DNA of 64,000 nt from Effrenium voratum (lineage: Eukaryota > Sar > Dinophyceae > Suessiales > Symbiodiniaceae), in NCBI GenBank assembly GCA_963377175.1, contig CAUJNA010002902.1, positions 788,807 through 852,806 on the forward strand. Reading direction: 5' to 3'. The position numbers and the translations under genes were made by a program. The notes under the pieces are model-generated. The model was given only the letters and a program-made list of their open reading frames with translations, searched no databases and had not been told where the DNA came from. Below are positions 24,601 to 36,259 of the stretch, piece by piece (positions within the stretch are counted from its first letter, which is position 1; each line of letters starts with the position of its first letter).

Positions 24601-27600
24601 TCAGCTAGAAAAATTGGATGAAACCACAGAAGCTGTTCCCCGAAAAGAAAAAAGAAAGAAAAACACACACAAAAACAAACAAACAAACAAACAAACAGCG
24701 GCAGAGCAGCATCGGGGTAGATTCAACTGCCAAGTCATCACTGAAATTTCCGGCGCCCAAAAATTTCCGGCGCCAATTTGCCCCCCATCCCCAGCTTCCA
24801 CAGTTTCTGCTTCTTCGTTTCTCTGATCATAATGCCGTGCACCACACCCCTGAAAGAAGCCTGGTCCCAACGTGACCCAACAAAAGTGGCTCTCCCTCTG
24901 CCTTCCCTTCACCAGAGGTGTTTTCTGTTTGTTGCCTGAGGCCGTTTTTGTTCTAGCCCGGGTTTTTCGCATCCCCGGTGTCACTTGGACGCTATTGCTG
25001 GGGCAGCTGGGAGTTTTTGTGGGTTTAAGAGGGGTAGCTTTGGGCTGGCGTAGGTCGTACCGTGGGTGTTGGGTTTGGGGTTCATTCAGGCTCAAAGGGC
25101 TCACATCCAGGCCGCTGGGCTGGTTGAGCGGCAGGTTTGCTTCGGGTGTGGTTATGTGAGCTTTGGGCTAGTTTTGGTGGGGCAACACTCCAAAACCACC
25201 CAGGATGCGGCCGAACCGACCAGAAAGAAAACCAGCCCTAAGAAAACAACCACCTCATCCTTCACAAAACGGCCAGCCAACTTGTCCCCAAAACTCCCGC
25301 CTGCCCGGCTGGCCAAGCCCGCAGCCACCGCGCCGCCGCAGGCGATGGGCAGCAGGGACCCGGAGCCCTGCGCCCGCTGAAAAGATGTTCCCCCATTGGA
25401 GTCACGGAACAAGCCGTAAAGGGGCCCAACTAGAGTTGGCTCACGAAGTCCAACAGGTCCAACCATGCGCGAAGGGGCGTAGCCGTTATTTTAACTCTCG
25501 AGCCCGCCCTGTCAGCGGTTGTTCATGTGTTTGGCAAACACTTCACACAGGGGCAAAAAAGGAAAATGCTGCGCCCGGGTAACCTTGCTCACAGCCCAGT
25601 TGGCCTGAGGCCGTCTACATGAGGCGTATTTGCTCGTCCTGCGGCCCCTCACGTGGTGACACTCGTTCACGTGGTAGCACTCTCCAGCCTTCCTGATGAC
25701 GATCTCTTCTGGGAAGACCATCACCTTCCTGCTGTCTCAGCCAGCTCCTGCAACGACGCCATCTGTTTTCGCTCCTCAGCTTCTCGATCACACTCTCTGA
25801 ACTTCGTCACGCCATCAGCCAGCTGCCGCTCCGATGATACCCATCTCAAAGCGCTCCCGGTCGCCGCCATGGCGTCCTTGATGCACAGGATCTCGATCGC
25901 TGCCCGCTCGAAGATCGGCTTCTCCTTCCCCCTGGATCTTGCTCATCAGAGCTTCATCCGCCATGAACGCATTCTCGTTCTCCGCGTCGTCGCCATCTCG
26001 CAGCAACACTTCCAGTCCGAGGTTCACGCTGAAGTCCACGTAGTCTCCAGCCTTCTCCGGGATGAGGATCTCTTTCGTCTCTGCATCCAACAACGTGTCG
26101 ACACCCTCTACCAACATCAATAAGCGCTCGCCACGCTTCCCGGTCTTCAGGTTCTCCCACTTGCGGTTGGGCCACTTCACGACCTTGTCGCCGTAGTTCA
26201 CTGCGTCTGCCAACCAGGATCGGGGATGACGAGCACCTTTGCTTGACGCCAATGCTGGGCGCCGACAAGATGACCCTCACTGCCGCTCAAGAGGCGATGT
26301 GCTTCGTCGTGGGCCAGGACAGCAAGGCTGACCAACTGAAGTGGACCGTGGTGGGGGAGACAAGGACGGACGTGCTCTATGGCGAGGACTGGGACAGCTA
26401 CAATCAGGTGACTTCCCGCAGTTCTGCGACGAGATTGAGTTTGCAAGCGAGACGGAGTGGCTGGATGCAGACCAGGACTACTACGATCAGCCCGAAGAGA
26501 TCATGGAGGTGTCGGACGTCTGCGATGTGGACGAGTATGTCGACGTCTACACCGCGGGTTCTACCCCGTGGTGGCGATGATCGGCGATCAAGGTGGAGGA
26601 TTCCCGCACTACGCCGCCGAGTGCCAAGGCGCGTGGACGTGCCGCCACGGGAAGGCAGCTGTGCCTTCGATGTGGACAAGCAGGTCACTGCGGAACTGCC
26701 CAACTGGTGGTGAGAAGCGGAAGCGACAAGAAGAAGCCGACGATGTCAGCATGGTGAACAAGACGGACATCGATGAGGACAGCAAGACGGAGATCTATGC
26801 CTCGGACGAGGAGGACTCGGATGCCAAAGATGTGGCTGTTCAGGTGGTGCCGCATCGTTTCTCGAATCGAGGTACCAGACCAAGAAGTCTGTCAAGTGCC
26901 TTCTAAGGATGGTGTGAACCTGGAAGAGGTAGGTGCATCCTTGCCGAAAGAGCTTCAGGTGTGGCAACAGCCGAATGGGGGGACCAAGACACGTTTGATA
27001 CACCACTGTGGTGGCCCCAACGTACATGGGTGGGAACCATCTCGCTCTGCTCCTTGGTCACTCCGCTGTGGTGGATGAACCACCAGACACAAATCTTCTC
27101 CGGCAGATCCACATTGCGGTTGGTCTTCAACCTCCGCAGGGTCCTTGCGAAGTCGGCGGCATACTCCTGAAGGGTGATGCCCGGCCGTCTCTGCAACTTC
27201 ACGAATAATTCTCGAAGTCATCCGGCAGCTCCGTCAAAGGGTCATACCGGAACCCAGCATCCAGCCTGTCAAAAATCAGGTCGAAGCCGTTCGTCTCCGC
27301 CAGGCTCTCGATGTTGAGGTCTTCCACCAAGTCCCAAGCCCGGCCTGTCAACATCGTGCTGAGGTTGTAGGCGGTTTCCTTGCTGCATCCTGCCGGGGCC
27401 CTCTTCTACCTATAGATCTCGCACCGCTTCCGGAACTCCTTGTAGTCCCGCTGCTTGCCGTTAAACACCGGCACGTAGTTGTCAGCTCGGCCCGCGTTCA
27501 CCCCTGGCCAGCTTCTGACATCAAAGCTCCTCCTCCGAGCGAAGCAACAACAAGAGTTGGTTAAAACTCCTCCACCTGTAGCTCACGAAGTCCAACAGGT

Positions 27601-28595
27601 CCAACCATGCGCGAAGGGGCGTAGCCGTTATTTTAACTCTCGAGCCCGCCCTGTCAGCGGTTGTTCATGTGTTTGGCAAACACTTCACAAGGGGGCCCAA
27701 AATCAAACGGATTCGTTCAAGACGCAGTTGTTGAGTGACACAAAAACAAAAAACAACAAAAGGGTCAAACAGGCGAAGTCCGCGCCTGCTTGCTAAACCT
27801 GCGCCGATCCTTCAACTACCCGATTGGGGTTTGATTGGGACTCATTGTCCATTCGAATGGGGAACATTCTTCGCTTTGCGGGAGGCAGCAGCTCACACCT
27901 TCCGCTTGTGGAAAAAGGGAAAAGGGGACCACCGCACACCTCCCCACTGTTCGTTGGTTCTTGATTTGTTGTGAAACGAAAGCGAATGCAGCACTGGAGG
28001 TCTGCTAAATTCCCAAATCTTCTGCATCCCTTTTTGCCGAAAGTCAAGAGACGAAGCGATGAAACAAAACACCTTCAGGCCCCAACGCCCCGGCCAAACA
28101 CCGGCATCGATTGCTTACGACCACGGGATTCGTTGCCCCATAAAGAATCAAGGGACTCTTGAACAGGGTTCTGAGAAGAAGAACCTTTTCTTTGAGGTCG
28201 CGGGAAGAAGCCCCGGGCAGAGGCGCTTCGCCTCCGCCCGCGGAGCGGCGGTGGCTGCCGTGGCAGCGCCGGCGGAGGTTGCAGTGGTTGCAGCACTCGG
28301 CGCGGCGACGAAACCCTCTGACAAGTTCAGAAGTGCGAGGGAGCCTGGCAAAGCTCCACAGGCAGAGGGCCCAACGCGACAAGAGGCAGCAAAGGGGGGG
28401 GATGGCTCCGGAAATCTGGGCACGCCAAGCCAGCTGGGTCCTTCCAAGAGCTGGAATTCAAAGGTTTACATCAGTGAGTCAGAAAATCCCCCCCCCCCAA
28501 CTCAAAAAACAAATGGAAAAGTGGCCCTCAGCTTTCGGATGGAACTGCAAGCCTGCAGCCGCGCCGGCCAGAGCGATCTTGGAGCGCCGCGCCAT
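18640..28595 (-). CDS. rbcII: Form II RuBisCO polyprotein, gene 3 (three large-subunit units)
   Basis: Same product and plan. Exons, minus strand: 28553-28595, 28232-28344, 25301-25367, 23837-23916, 23423-23706, 22055-23294, 21645-21928, 20278-21517, 19869-20152, 18640-19757. The leader reads DSAVTRRAL and the last unit ends KRA-stop rather than KRG. Introns before MGDVEYGK carry A-rich runs (for example 19779-19795) not seen in the other genes. The second intron is about 2.86 kb, against 157 and roughly 135 bp in genes 1 and 2, because a copia-type element sits in it. The coding sequence shows no sign of damage, so the gene is probably still expressed, provided the long intron is removed. 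Confidence 0.92.
24674..24700. repeat. (AAAC)n tract
   Basis: About six AAAC units in the third intron of RuBisCO gene 3. Confidence 0.85.
25301..28595 (-). CDS. Plastid-targeting presequence exons of RuBisCO gene 3
   Basis: Exon 1 (28553-28595) gives [15 protein letters not shown] with a G|GC donor. Exon 2 (28232-28344) follows GCCAG and gives [18 protein letters not shown]; the FVAP motif has become FVAAP and is followed by an alanine- and threonine-rich transit segment. Exon 3 (25301-25367) follows GCAG, gives [19 protein letters not shown] and ends GCAG|GC. It is the most diverged of the three presequences. Boundaries are inferred by aligning the three genes by eye. Confidence 0.65.
25439..25547 (-). 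repeat. Short LTR, 3' copy
   Basis: 109 bp identical by eye to 27581-27689. Read on the minus strand it starts TGTGAAGTG, as expected for an LTR. Confidence 0.75.
25721..25930 (-). pseudogene. Copia RNase H C-terminal fragment
   Basis: Reads [18 protein letters not shown], then [17 protein letters not shown], then about 25 residues to a stop (plus-strand bases 25721-25723). The phrase W-V-x-S-x-x-Q-L-A-D-x-x-T-K is the hallmark of the end of Ty1/copia RNase H. The upstream frame (to 26252) is open and coding-like but does not continue as RNase H. Confidence 0.75.
26240..26905 (+). pseudogene. Inverted gag 3' fragment with degenerate zinc knuckle
   Basis: On the plus strand the sequence contains [20 protein letters not shown], an acidic stretch, then HYAAEC near 26608, which looks like the second half of a CCHC zinc knuckle, and [11 protein letters not shown] afterwards. 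The first cysteines are gone or out of frame. Order and content suit the end of a copia gag read opposite to its flanks. Confidence 0.4.
26905..27480 (-). pseudogene. Copia gag 5' fragment
   Basis: Three minus-strand pieces in shifted frames: [20 protein letters not shown], then [20 protein letters not shown] through [13 protein letters not shown], then [20 protein letters not shown] and [17 protein letters not shown]. This is the usual start of a copia gag, with the target-sequence helix bundle, interrupted by stops and frameshifts. Confidence 0.6.
27581..27689 (-). repeat. Short LTR, 5' copy
   Basis: Identical to the other repeat, which would mean either recent insertion or gene conversion; the wrecked interior argues against simple youth. 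Confidence 0.75.
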
Positions 28596-29315
28596 GGAGA
28601 CGGCGGGACGTTGGACGCGGCGTCGCGGCGTCGCGGGATCGGACGGTTGAGCCAAACAGCTGGCGAGCGCGACGCGCGCAAGGCGACACCTGGAAACTCG
28701 ACATGACTCGCTGCGCCTTCGTCAGGGAACACGGTGGGGGCTTTGCAGTTTTGAGACACATCCGTTTATGCACAAACTTCCGACTGCCTACCCAAAGAGG
28801 GAGAGACATTCACATGCCCCTTGAGTGAGCACTTTCCGTTGGGGGAAGGCTGGAGACACTGCTCCTGAAGTCGCAAACACATTCATGCGATTGCTTACGG
28901 CTTGCACCATTCACTCAATCAGCTGTCTGACCCCTCTGCCACAGTGGTAAACCGGCCTCCTGAATCTGACCTCTGAGATCAGTGCGACATCTGGAGTGAG
29001 TCTCCTTGCCACCAGTGTCCTAGGGTTTTGACTGAGCCAACCACCAACGCCAATCTGTCTGCACTTCTTTGAAGGCAAGGCTCACAAAATCTGCCAAAGC
29101 AGGGGTTTTCAGCCATCAACGCCAAGTGTCAAAAAAACAGTCGCGGTGGGACAGACTCCACAGTCAGCAGTTGAATCGTGGAAGTCAGCCCATCATTTGA
29201 GAAGCCAGCATGGCTTTACATGACCTTCAAACGCGTCCGCAAAGGTCAGATGAGAAGACCACCAAATTATTAGCACAATGCCTGACCAAAAGAAGCCAGT
29301 CATCTGCTGCTATTT
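28596..29315. other. Region upstream of RuBisCO gene 3
   Basis: Expected to hold the promoter and 5' UTR of gene 3. I see no TATA box, no recognisable dinoflagellate TTTT box and no gene. Confidence 0.45.
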
Positions 29316-29686
29316 TCACGGGCTTCCCCAAATCATCTTGGGCTTGCCAATAGTCCACCCCATGTAAAGAACCTTCTGATCAAACGCCATATGCCAGGTT
29401 CTTCTTTCTTTCGCGCTTGCGCAACAGCCATTCTGGAAATCAGGGCCGTTCCAGCAACAGCCATGGCCAAAGTACCCTGAATATGCCAATTTCCATCCAA
29501 CAAACTCCATCGTTGTGCGAGCTTCGACCCTTTGGGCTTCGCACCGCACAAGCTCCAGAGCCCACTCCCAGCGCTGCGCCTCAATCGAAACGGCGAGTCT
29601 GAGGTTTTCAGGGTCAAACAACCTCAGCTTTTGGACCAAGAATTGCCACATGGGACTTGGATCTCTTTTGAAAGAGGGGCAAACTA

Positions 29687-30521
<835 letters not shown>

Positions 30522-31989
30522 AACAAGCGTTTTCGGTTTTTCTTTCTTATCGTTTTACAGGCGTTCCACACATGCACCTCCCCTTCCGGACGAAGCCCTA
30601 CATAATGCAAAGGTGCGGGGTGTTCATACCACCCCATGCGGGTTTGTCTCGAAAGGGACACCAAAAGTGTTTTCCACAAGATGGGCTCGGCCCTTTTCAC
30701 AAGCAAAACGAGAGGTCCATCTTGATACACATACGAGCTTTGCTCAATATAAGCGAAGTTCCCCACTCCAGCCTGCCTGTTGGATTCCCTTTCACGCAAA
30801 ACCCGAAAAAAAGGACCCTCAAAGAGTTTTTTTAGATGAAGTGGCCCAAAGGTACAGTATCGAACAAGCTGAAGGTGAAGAGACTGAGCCCTGAGAAACG
30901 GCCCAAGTATGGATAACCCTGCACCTTAAAGCAAGTGCAGACCTCTCAATAACTCCCCTTGTGTCAGTGGCAAATTTAACAAGCTTCGGATGATCGGGCA
31001 CCCCCCCCCCACACCCCCCCCGGATGGCGCCTTCTGGGAAAAACATTGAACTCCTGGCTGTCTTTTCATCTGCCCGTGGAAAAACCGACGGATTTGCCCA
31101 AAAGACATCTGTTTACCCTGAGTTCACCAAAGCAAAGGCCTAATAGAATGGCAATATAAGCTGCTGTCACGGCCTGGGCCCACAGGCGGGGCTACAGCTG
31201 CAGACCTTCAGAGGGTCTCGGGCTTCACAGCGCCCAAAAGCTGCCGTGGACAGTCTTTGTTTCAAGCGGACCAAAGGAGACACGAGAATTGTGGTGGATA
31301 GGCAGAGATTAGAAGTTACGAAATGGCTGTGGCTCAAAAAACCGGTACCAAAATGGAACCCTTGTAAGTGGAAACATGGACCAAAACCTGCGTAACCCCT
31401 CCTGTTTAATTTTGAGCCACACCCAAATGAAAAAGAAGCCCGGGGGATGCCTTGTGGCACGCATCCACCGCGGAGTTGAAGGTCACCAGGTCCGCGTGAT
31501 CAGCCGCCGAAGCCTTGGAAGACACCGCTTAGGCTGGGGTCCCCATGAGAACTGCCATCACCAAGCTTACTAACCAGTACAATGCCCCTTTCAGCACCCA
31601 CGGGGTGCTTTTGCACGGCGAGTTTCCTCTGGAGTCCCCAGGGGTCCGCCACGTTGAGAAGCCTGAAAGGCAGCGCTGCCCAAGGCGTTTCGCGAAGCTG
31701 CCCTTGACTCGGCACCACATTGGGCCGCTCGGCAAACGGCAAATAGAATATGTCCCAGCCGAAAATGGCGAGATGTTTTCGCGAAGAGTCCTTGGGGTCC
31801 CAATTCCAGCCTTACTGTAATCTCCTCAAAGCTGAAATCTCCCTCCCTCAATGTTGCCTCACTGGGCCGTCCAAAAACGCGCAATGGATAGCCGATCTTG
31901 ACCAAACTCCATGTGCCAGCCACCAGTCACCGCCTTCGCGCAAGTTGCCCTGATACCTCCCTGAACACAATCCACGCCAGGCACGGGAT

Positions 31990-32082
31990 GGCCAAAAAAA
32001 AGCTATGATATATAATATCATATTAAAATATATTAAAATATATATTAATATATATTAATATATATATATATATATATATTTT
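31990..32082. repeat. AT-rich tract
   Basis: Mixed TATA and TTAATATA units, nearly free of G and C. Confidence 0.9.
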
Positions 32083-35000
32083 GCCTAGGATGTACCACCA
32101 ACTCGTCCTAGATCTTGTCATCCTCTTTCAGGGAGGCCGCCGAACTCGGCACCCCCGGTTCTTTTCATGCCAAGGACCAGGCCCCTTTTGAGAACCATCT
32201 CTCGCTCCAAGTCCGTGAGGTAACAAAACCCGACCCTACATAAACAAAATACTAAAATAAATACGTAGTAAACAAATAGCTACCTCAACAAATGTACATG
32301 TATTGTGCATCATCCAAAAAAAAAACGATGGGACAGGGTCGTGAGGAAACCCGAAGCGCGCCCAGCTCGCCCGAAAGAGCGCTCTCTTCAGCCATGAAAC
32401 CAGCACCAAGGCCCTTTCCCAGGCGCTGATGCGGGCACAAGCGCTGACTGCCTCAGAGTTTTTGTCGCGTGGAGCTTTCCGAGCAAAACCATGGGCACGG
32501 CTGTCTTGTTTCGGGTCGGGTTTAAACTGAAACCCGTATGCCAGCCATCTTGGGTCTAGTATTTGCCAACGAATCCCAGTTTTCGCTCCGGCTCGTGAAC
32601 AATTCGCCTTTGGGGGGTCCGTGCTGGACTCGCTGCCTTCCAAGCCTGGGCCTGAACAATGCGGCCTTGAAATAAGGGAATCCCACGAGCAAAGAACCTA
32701 CATCACAGGGAGCTTGTTTTACCTCCAGGTGAGCTTACCATTGAATAAAGGCAAAAAATACCAACGAAACCAGTGCAGCGCGTGCTGCCACATTCCCAGC
32801 GACCACGTTCGGCAGCAACGCCCCCAGCTGTGCTTGGATCAAGAAGTGGACCGCCTCCAGCAATGTGACAAAAATCGAAATCGCTCGCCTGCCTGCATGA
32901 TATTATATGAAAATGAAACGTCCGGAGGTCATCCCCCCCCCCCCCGCCCAGGCCCCAGCGCAGTCAATGGATCTTGTTCAAACCAGAAGGAAGCTGTTGA
33001 GGTCCATTCTGACCTGCCCTCTGGGGTGCTCGAGTATAATCTCAGGAACCCGCCTCATTGGGTGTCCAATTCCTTTGGACTCCAACCCAAGAAGATTAAA
33101 ACAATCAGCTCCGACACGGTCCGACCAAAGGGCCAAATGCGCGCGGTGGCAACTCTCAGATGCCTCAGCCCACTGGCTGCTCTTTTCGCAGGCCGTCTGG
33201 GCAGAGGCCAGGGCCACCGTGTTCGGCGAAATGCCCATCGCTGTCGACCTTGGAACGAAGTCAACCCTTCTCCCCGACCAAAAAAAGAAGACACTCAGGT
33301 TGCGAAAGGTTGCCGTATCTCTTCAGAAAATAGCGGCTTTCCTGGGGTAGTTGGGCACATCATTAGTCAGCCATAACATAGTCAGCTTGCCAATGGCTGG
33401 CAAGTGTCTCATCTTTCGAACAGGGGGTGACTGGTGATTGGACACCCAGCAATCGGCTCAGAGCCAAACAACGGGCGATGACCAACAAGTTCGCATCCAG
33501 TAGAACGCCTTTTCCCAACACAGTCCCTTCCTTCCCACTTTCCCTGCAGCCCAAACCAACAACTCGATGTGGTTCCTTGAGCGGCATCTGCCCAAAAAGG
33601 GCCAGCGCCATCGACCAAGCGCCCGGCACCTGCCAGCGAAATCCGTTGACCGGTGGGCTTTATGGCACAAGGCCTCACACAGGCATGCTCGCGGCATGTG
33701 TTTTACTGGACCTTTCAAACCCCCTTGTACAGTAGACACATAGTGAATCTGATTCTGGGATGCCCCTGACATTCTCCCTTCACGCACGTATTGCTACTGC
33801 GCGCCGTATTGGTGCGAGTGACCGCGCCTCGCAGGAAGATAGAATGGCGCCAGCAAGAACCTTCCCAGCCACTGCAGATTGTTGGCACTGCCAAACAAGG
33901 CGTTGACATTTGACATGAAGAAACAGCTTCCAAAAAAAAGACGAGATGATGAGCACGGCACGCAACGATTGCAACACAAAGGAAACAGCAATCACACATT
34001 TAGTCCGGAAGAAGGCAGAGGCATGGTATAGGACCTTCGGCACAAAGTCGGATGCAACGAAATTGTAGCACCAGCAATCTCAAACAGCTCATCAAAACCG
34101 CTATGCTTGCCAAAGTGCGACGTTGGGAGCGTGCCGCGCATGTCCAATCCTCGGATCATATGCCTCTCACCGATACATGGGCTTGTTTGCCACTAGCCCA
34201 TTCCTCATGTTGGGGACACTCACATTGAAGCACTTCTCTGGGGTTCGCCTTGCAAAGACACCAAAACTGCAAACCCAAGCTTACCTCAGGTTGAAAACCT
34301 ACCCTCCCGTCCAACATAGAAACCACCAGAGGATCCTTTCTCAAAAACAAATGAAATTCCGGGACCCATTTTCCAGCGAGATTCCACGTGGATCCGCAAA
34401 TTTTACAATAATTTCAAAAGCTGGCTTAAGAATCGGATCCCCGAGTAAAGGACCTTCATCAAGTTTTCACTCGCTTTTCCCCCGAAGCGGTGGAAACGCT
34501 CGCCAATAGGCGGAAACTTCTGACCCCGAACTGCCGAGGGGCCGCTCCAACAACCACAAAGGACTTCGCCAGCTATCGAAGGCCCCCGCCGCCGTGCTGA
34601 AGGACCAAACGTCGGTCCGACTCCTGCCAAGTCGGAGGGAGGCTCCGAGCACGCAAACCAGAACGCGGGTTTTGCTCACTCCCCGTGCTTTGCGTTCAGA
34701 TATTGTTCTCGCCCTCTCCCTCTCTCACCTGGAAGGAAGCAACAGCGAGTCGAACATCAGAAAAGAAAAGCCTTGGCCCGGCCCGACCCTCCAAAGTCTC
34801 AAAAAGCCTACAGTCCTGGCAAAAAGTAGAGAGCAAACTCTGGCCCATTGCCGCCCTCGTTGCAAGCTGCCTTGGATGGGACGCTGGTATGTTTAAGAGG
34901 GGTTGCACTGCCCCCTCCTTTGAACATGTAATCATATGTCTCTTCCGTATAGTGGTTATGTATTGCATCCATTCTTCTTTGGGGTCGTGGTTTTGGGGGT

Positions 35001-35428
35001 AGTGGAAACACTCTAAGACTGCCTCAAAGTACTGTTTGACTGAAATTATTGCATGCCACTATGTCCAAGGTCAGGAGCAAATGGCTGATCCACCCAAATG
35101 TCCACACGCCAGTTCTGAACAGGATAAGACAAGGCGCTCAACAAAGCATTGCGATTGATGATGTTCGGTTCCAGAACGTTCTGGCGAAATACCTGACGCG
35201 GCCGCACGGATATTTCATCGCGCCCAACCGAGATTCTCGGGATGCTAACTGCTCAATGACTCATCCAACAGCACTCGAGTGCGCGCTTTAAGATTTGTCC
35301 AAAGCCACAAGCAACCTTCCCTCCGCAGGTCACTCCCACAACTTCCAGTGCTCGCTGCCACGCATGCGAGTGGCTCAAGCGGTGCAAAAGGGCCGTGCAC
35401 TCCTCAGCAAAGGGGCGGGGCTCTCGCT

Positions 35429-35435
35429 GAAAAAG

Positions 35436-35480
<45 letters not shown>
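35429..35480. repeat. (CA)n microsatellite
   Basis: About 24 CA units with one AA interruption. Confidence 0.95.
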
Positions 35481-36102
35481 CGCTGCATCTACCGGGTTTA
35501 CCAAGGCTCCCCAACGCATCCGCACCAGGGTTTGAAGTCTCGATACGAACTTGGGACAAGTATTGCTTCTTGCCAACATAATGCTTGCCACGGGCCCAAA
35601 TGGCAACCAATGCTACACCCTGTTAATGGATCCTAGTTACATGCCAGCCCTTGCACCCCCCCCTCTCCCAGGCCTTGTGAGTGCGGCATTGGTATGTGGC
35701 CTGCTGCCCGGGCAACACAGACACCTGTGATGCAGGCAGACGGCAGCCTTCGACCATGCAACATGCGCACGGCCACACAGTGAAAAACACAAGGTTGACA
35801 TAGGCGCTTGTTCCAATCCCATCAGTTGACTTGCAAGTTGCAAGCTACAGTATTTAATGCGCGAAAAAAGCATGATGTCCATGTGCTACACAAAAGAAAG
35901 TAACGACGGTGAATCAGGATGACCTTATGGCATTCGTTGCACCGTCGTGCATCAGATATGTCAGCAAGGATCCGCTTGAACCAGAAAAACTGCGCATGTT
36001 CAACTGGTGGGCTGACATTGTTTCGCCGAGTTGCGCCATACGCGAGATGGTTGCCAAACACGGGTCCATCGACGCAACGTGTCGTTTTTATCGCAGTACT
36101 CA

Positions 36103-36147
36103 CGGTACACGCACACGCACACACACACACGCACACACACACACACT
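36103..36147. repeat. (AC)n microsatellite
   Basis: About 20 AC units with three G interruptions, followed by a T-rich stretch and a poly-A run at 36237-36256. Confidence 0.95.
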
Positions 36148-36259
36148 GTTGTTATTGTTATTATTTGTTTTATTTGTTATTATATGTTTTTATTTAAAAA
36201 ACAAAATGGAAAAACTGTGCAAAAATCTGCCCCCCCAAAAAAAAAAAAAAAAAAAACGA

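Larger units (their letters stand above)
25439..27689 (-). mobile_element. Rearranged copia-type LTR retrotransposon remnant
   Basis: Bounded by two identical 109-bp direct repeats. The minus strand carries gag-like sequence near 27480-26905 and the end of a copia RNase H near 25930-25721; the middle (about 26240-26905) reads as gag 3' sequence on the plus strand, so it seems inverted. Protease, integrase and most of the reverse transcriptase are missing. It lies wholly inside the second intron of RuBisCO gene 3, 72 bp upstream of exon 3. I could not find a clear target-site duplication. Confidence 0.65.

Noticed and set aside
24601..25104. Minus-strand 167-residue open frame ([10 protein letters not shown])
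   Set aside because: Lies in the third intron of RuBisCO gene 3, low complexity, no homologous stretch in genes 1 or 2.
28232..28344. Treating the 28.2-28.6 kb exons as a separate gene
   Set aside because: Signal-peptide and transit exons join in frame exactly as in genes 1 and 2, and the extra distance is mostly explained by the inserted copia element.
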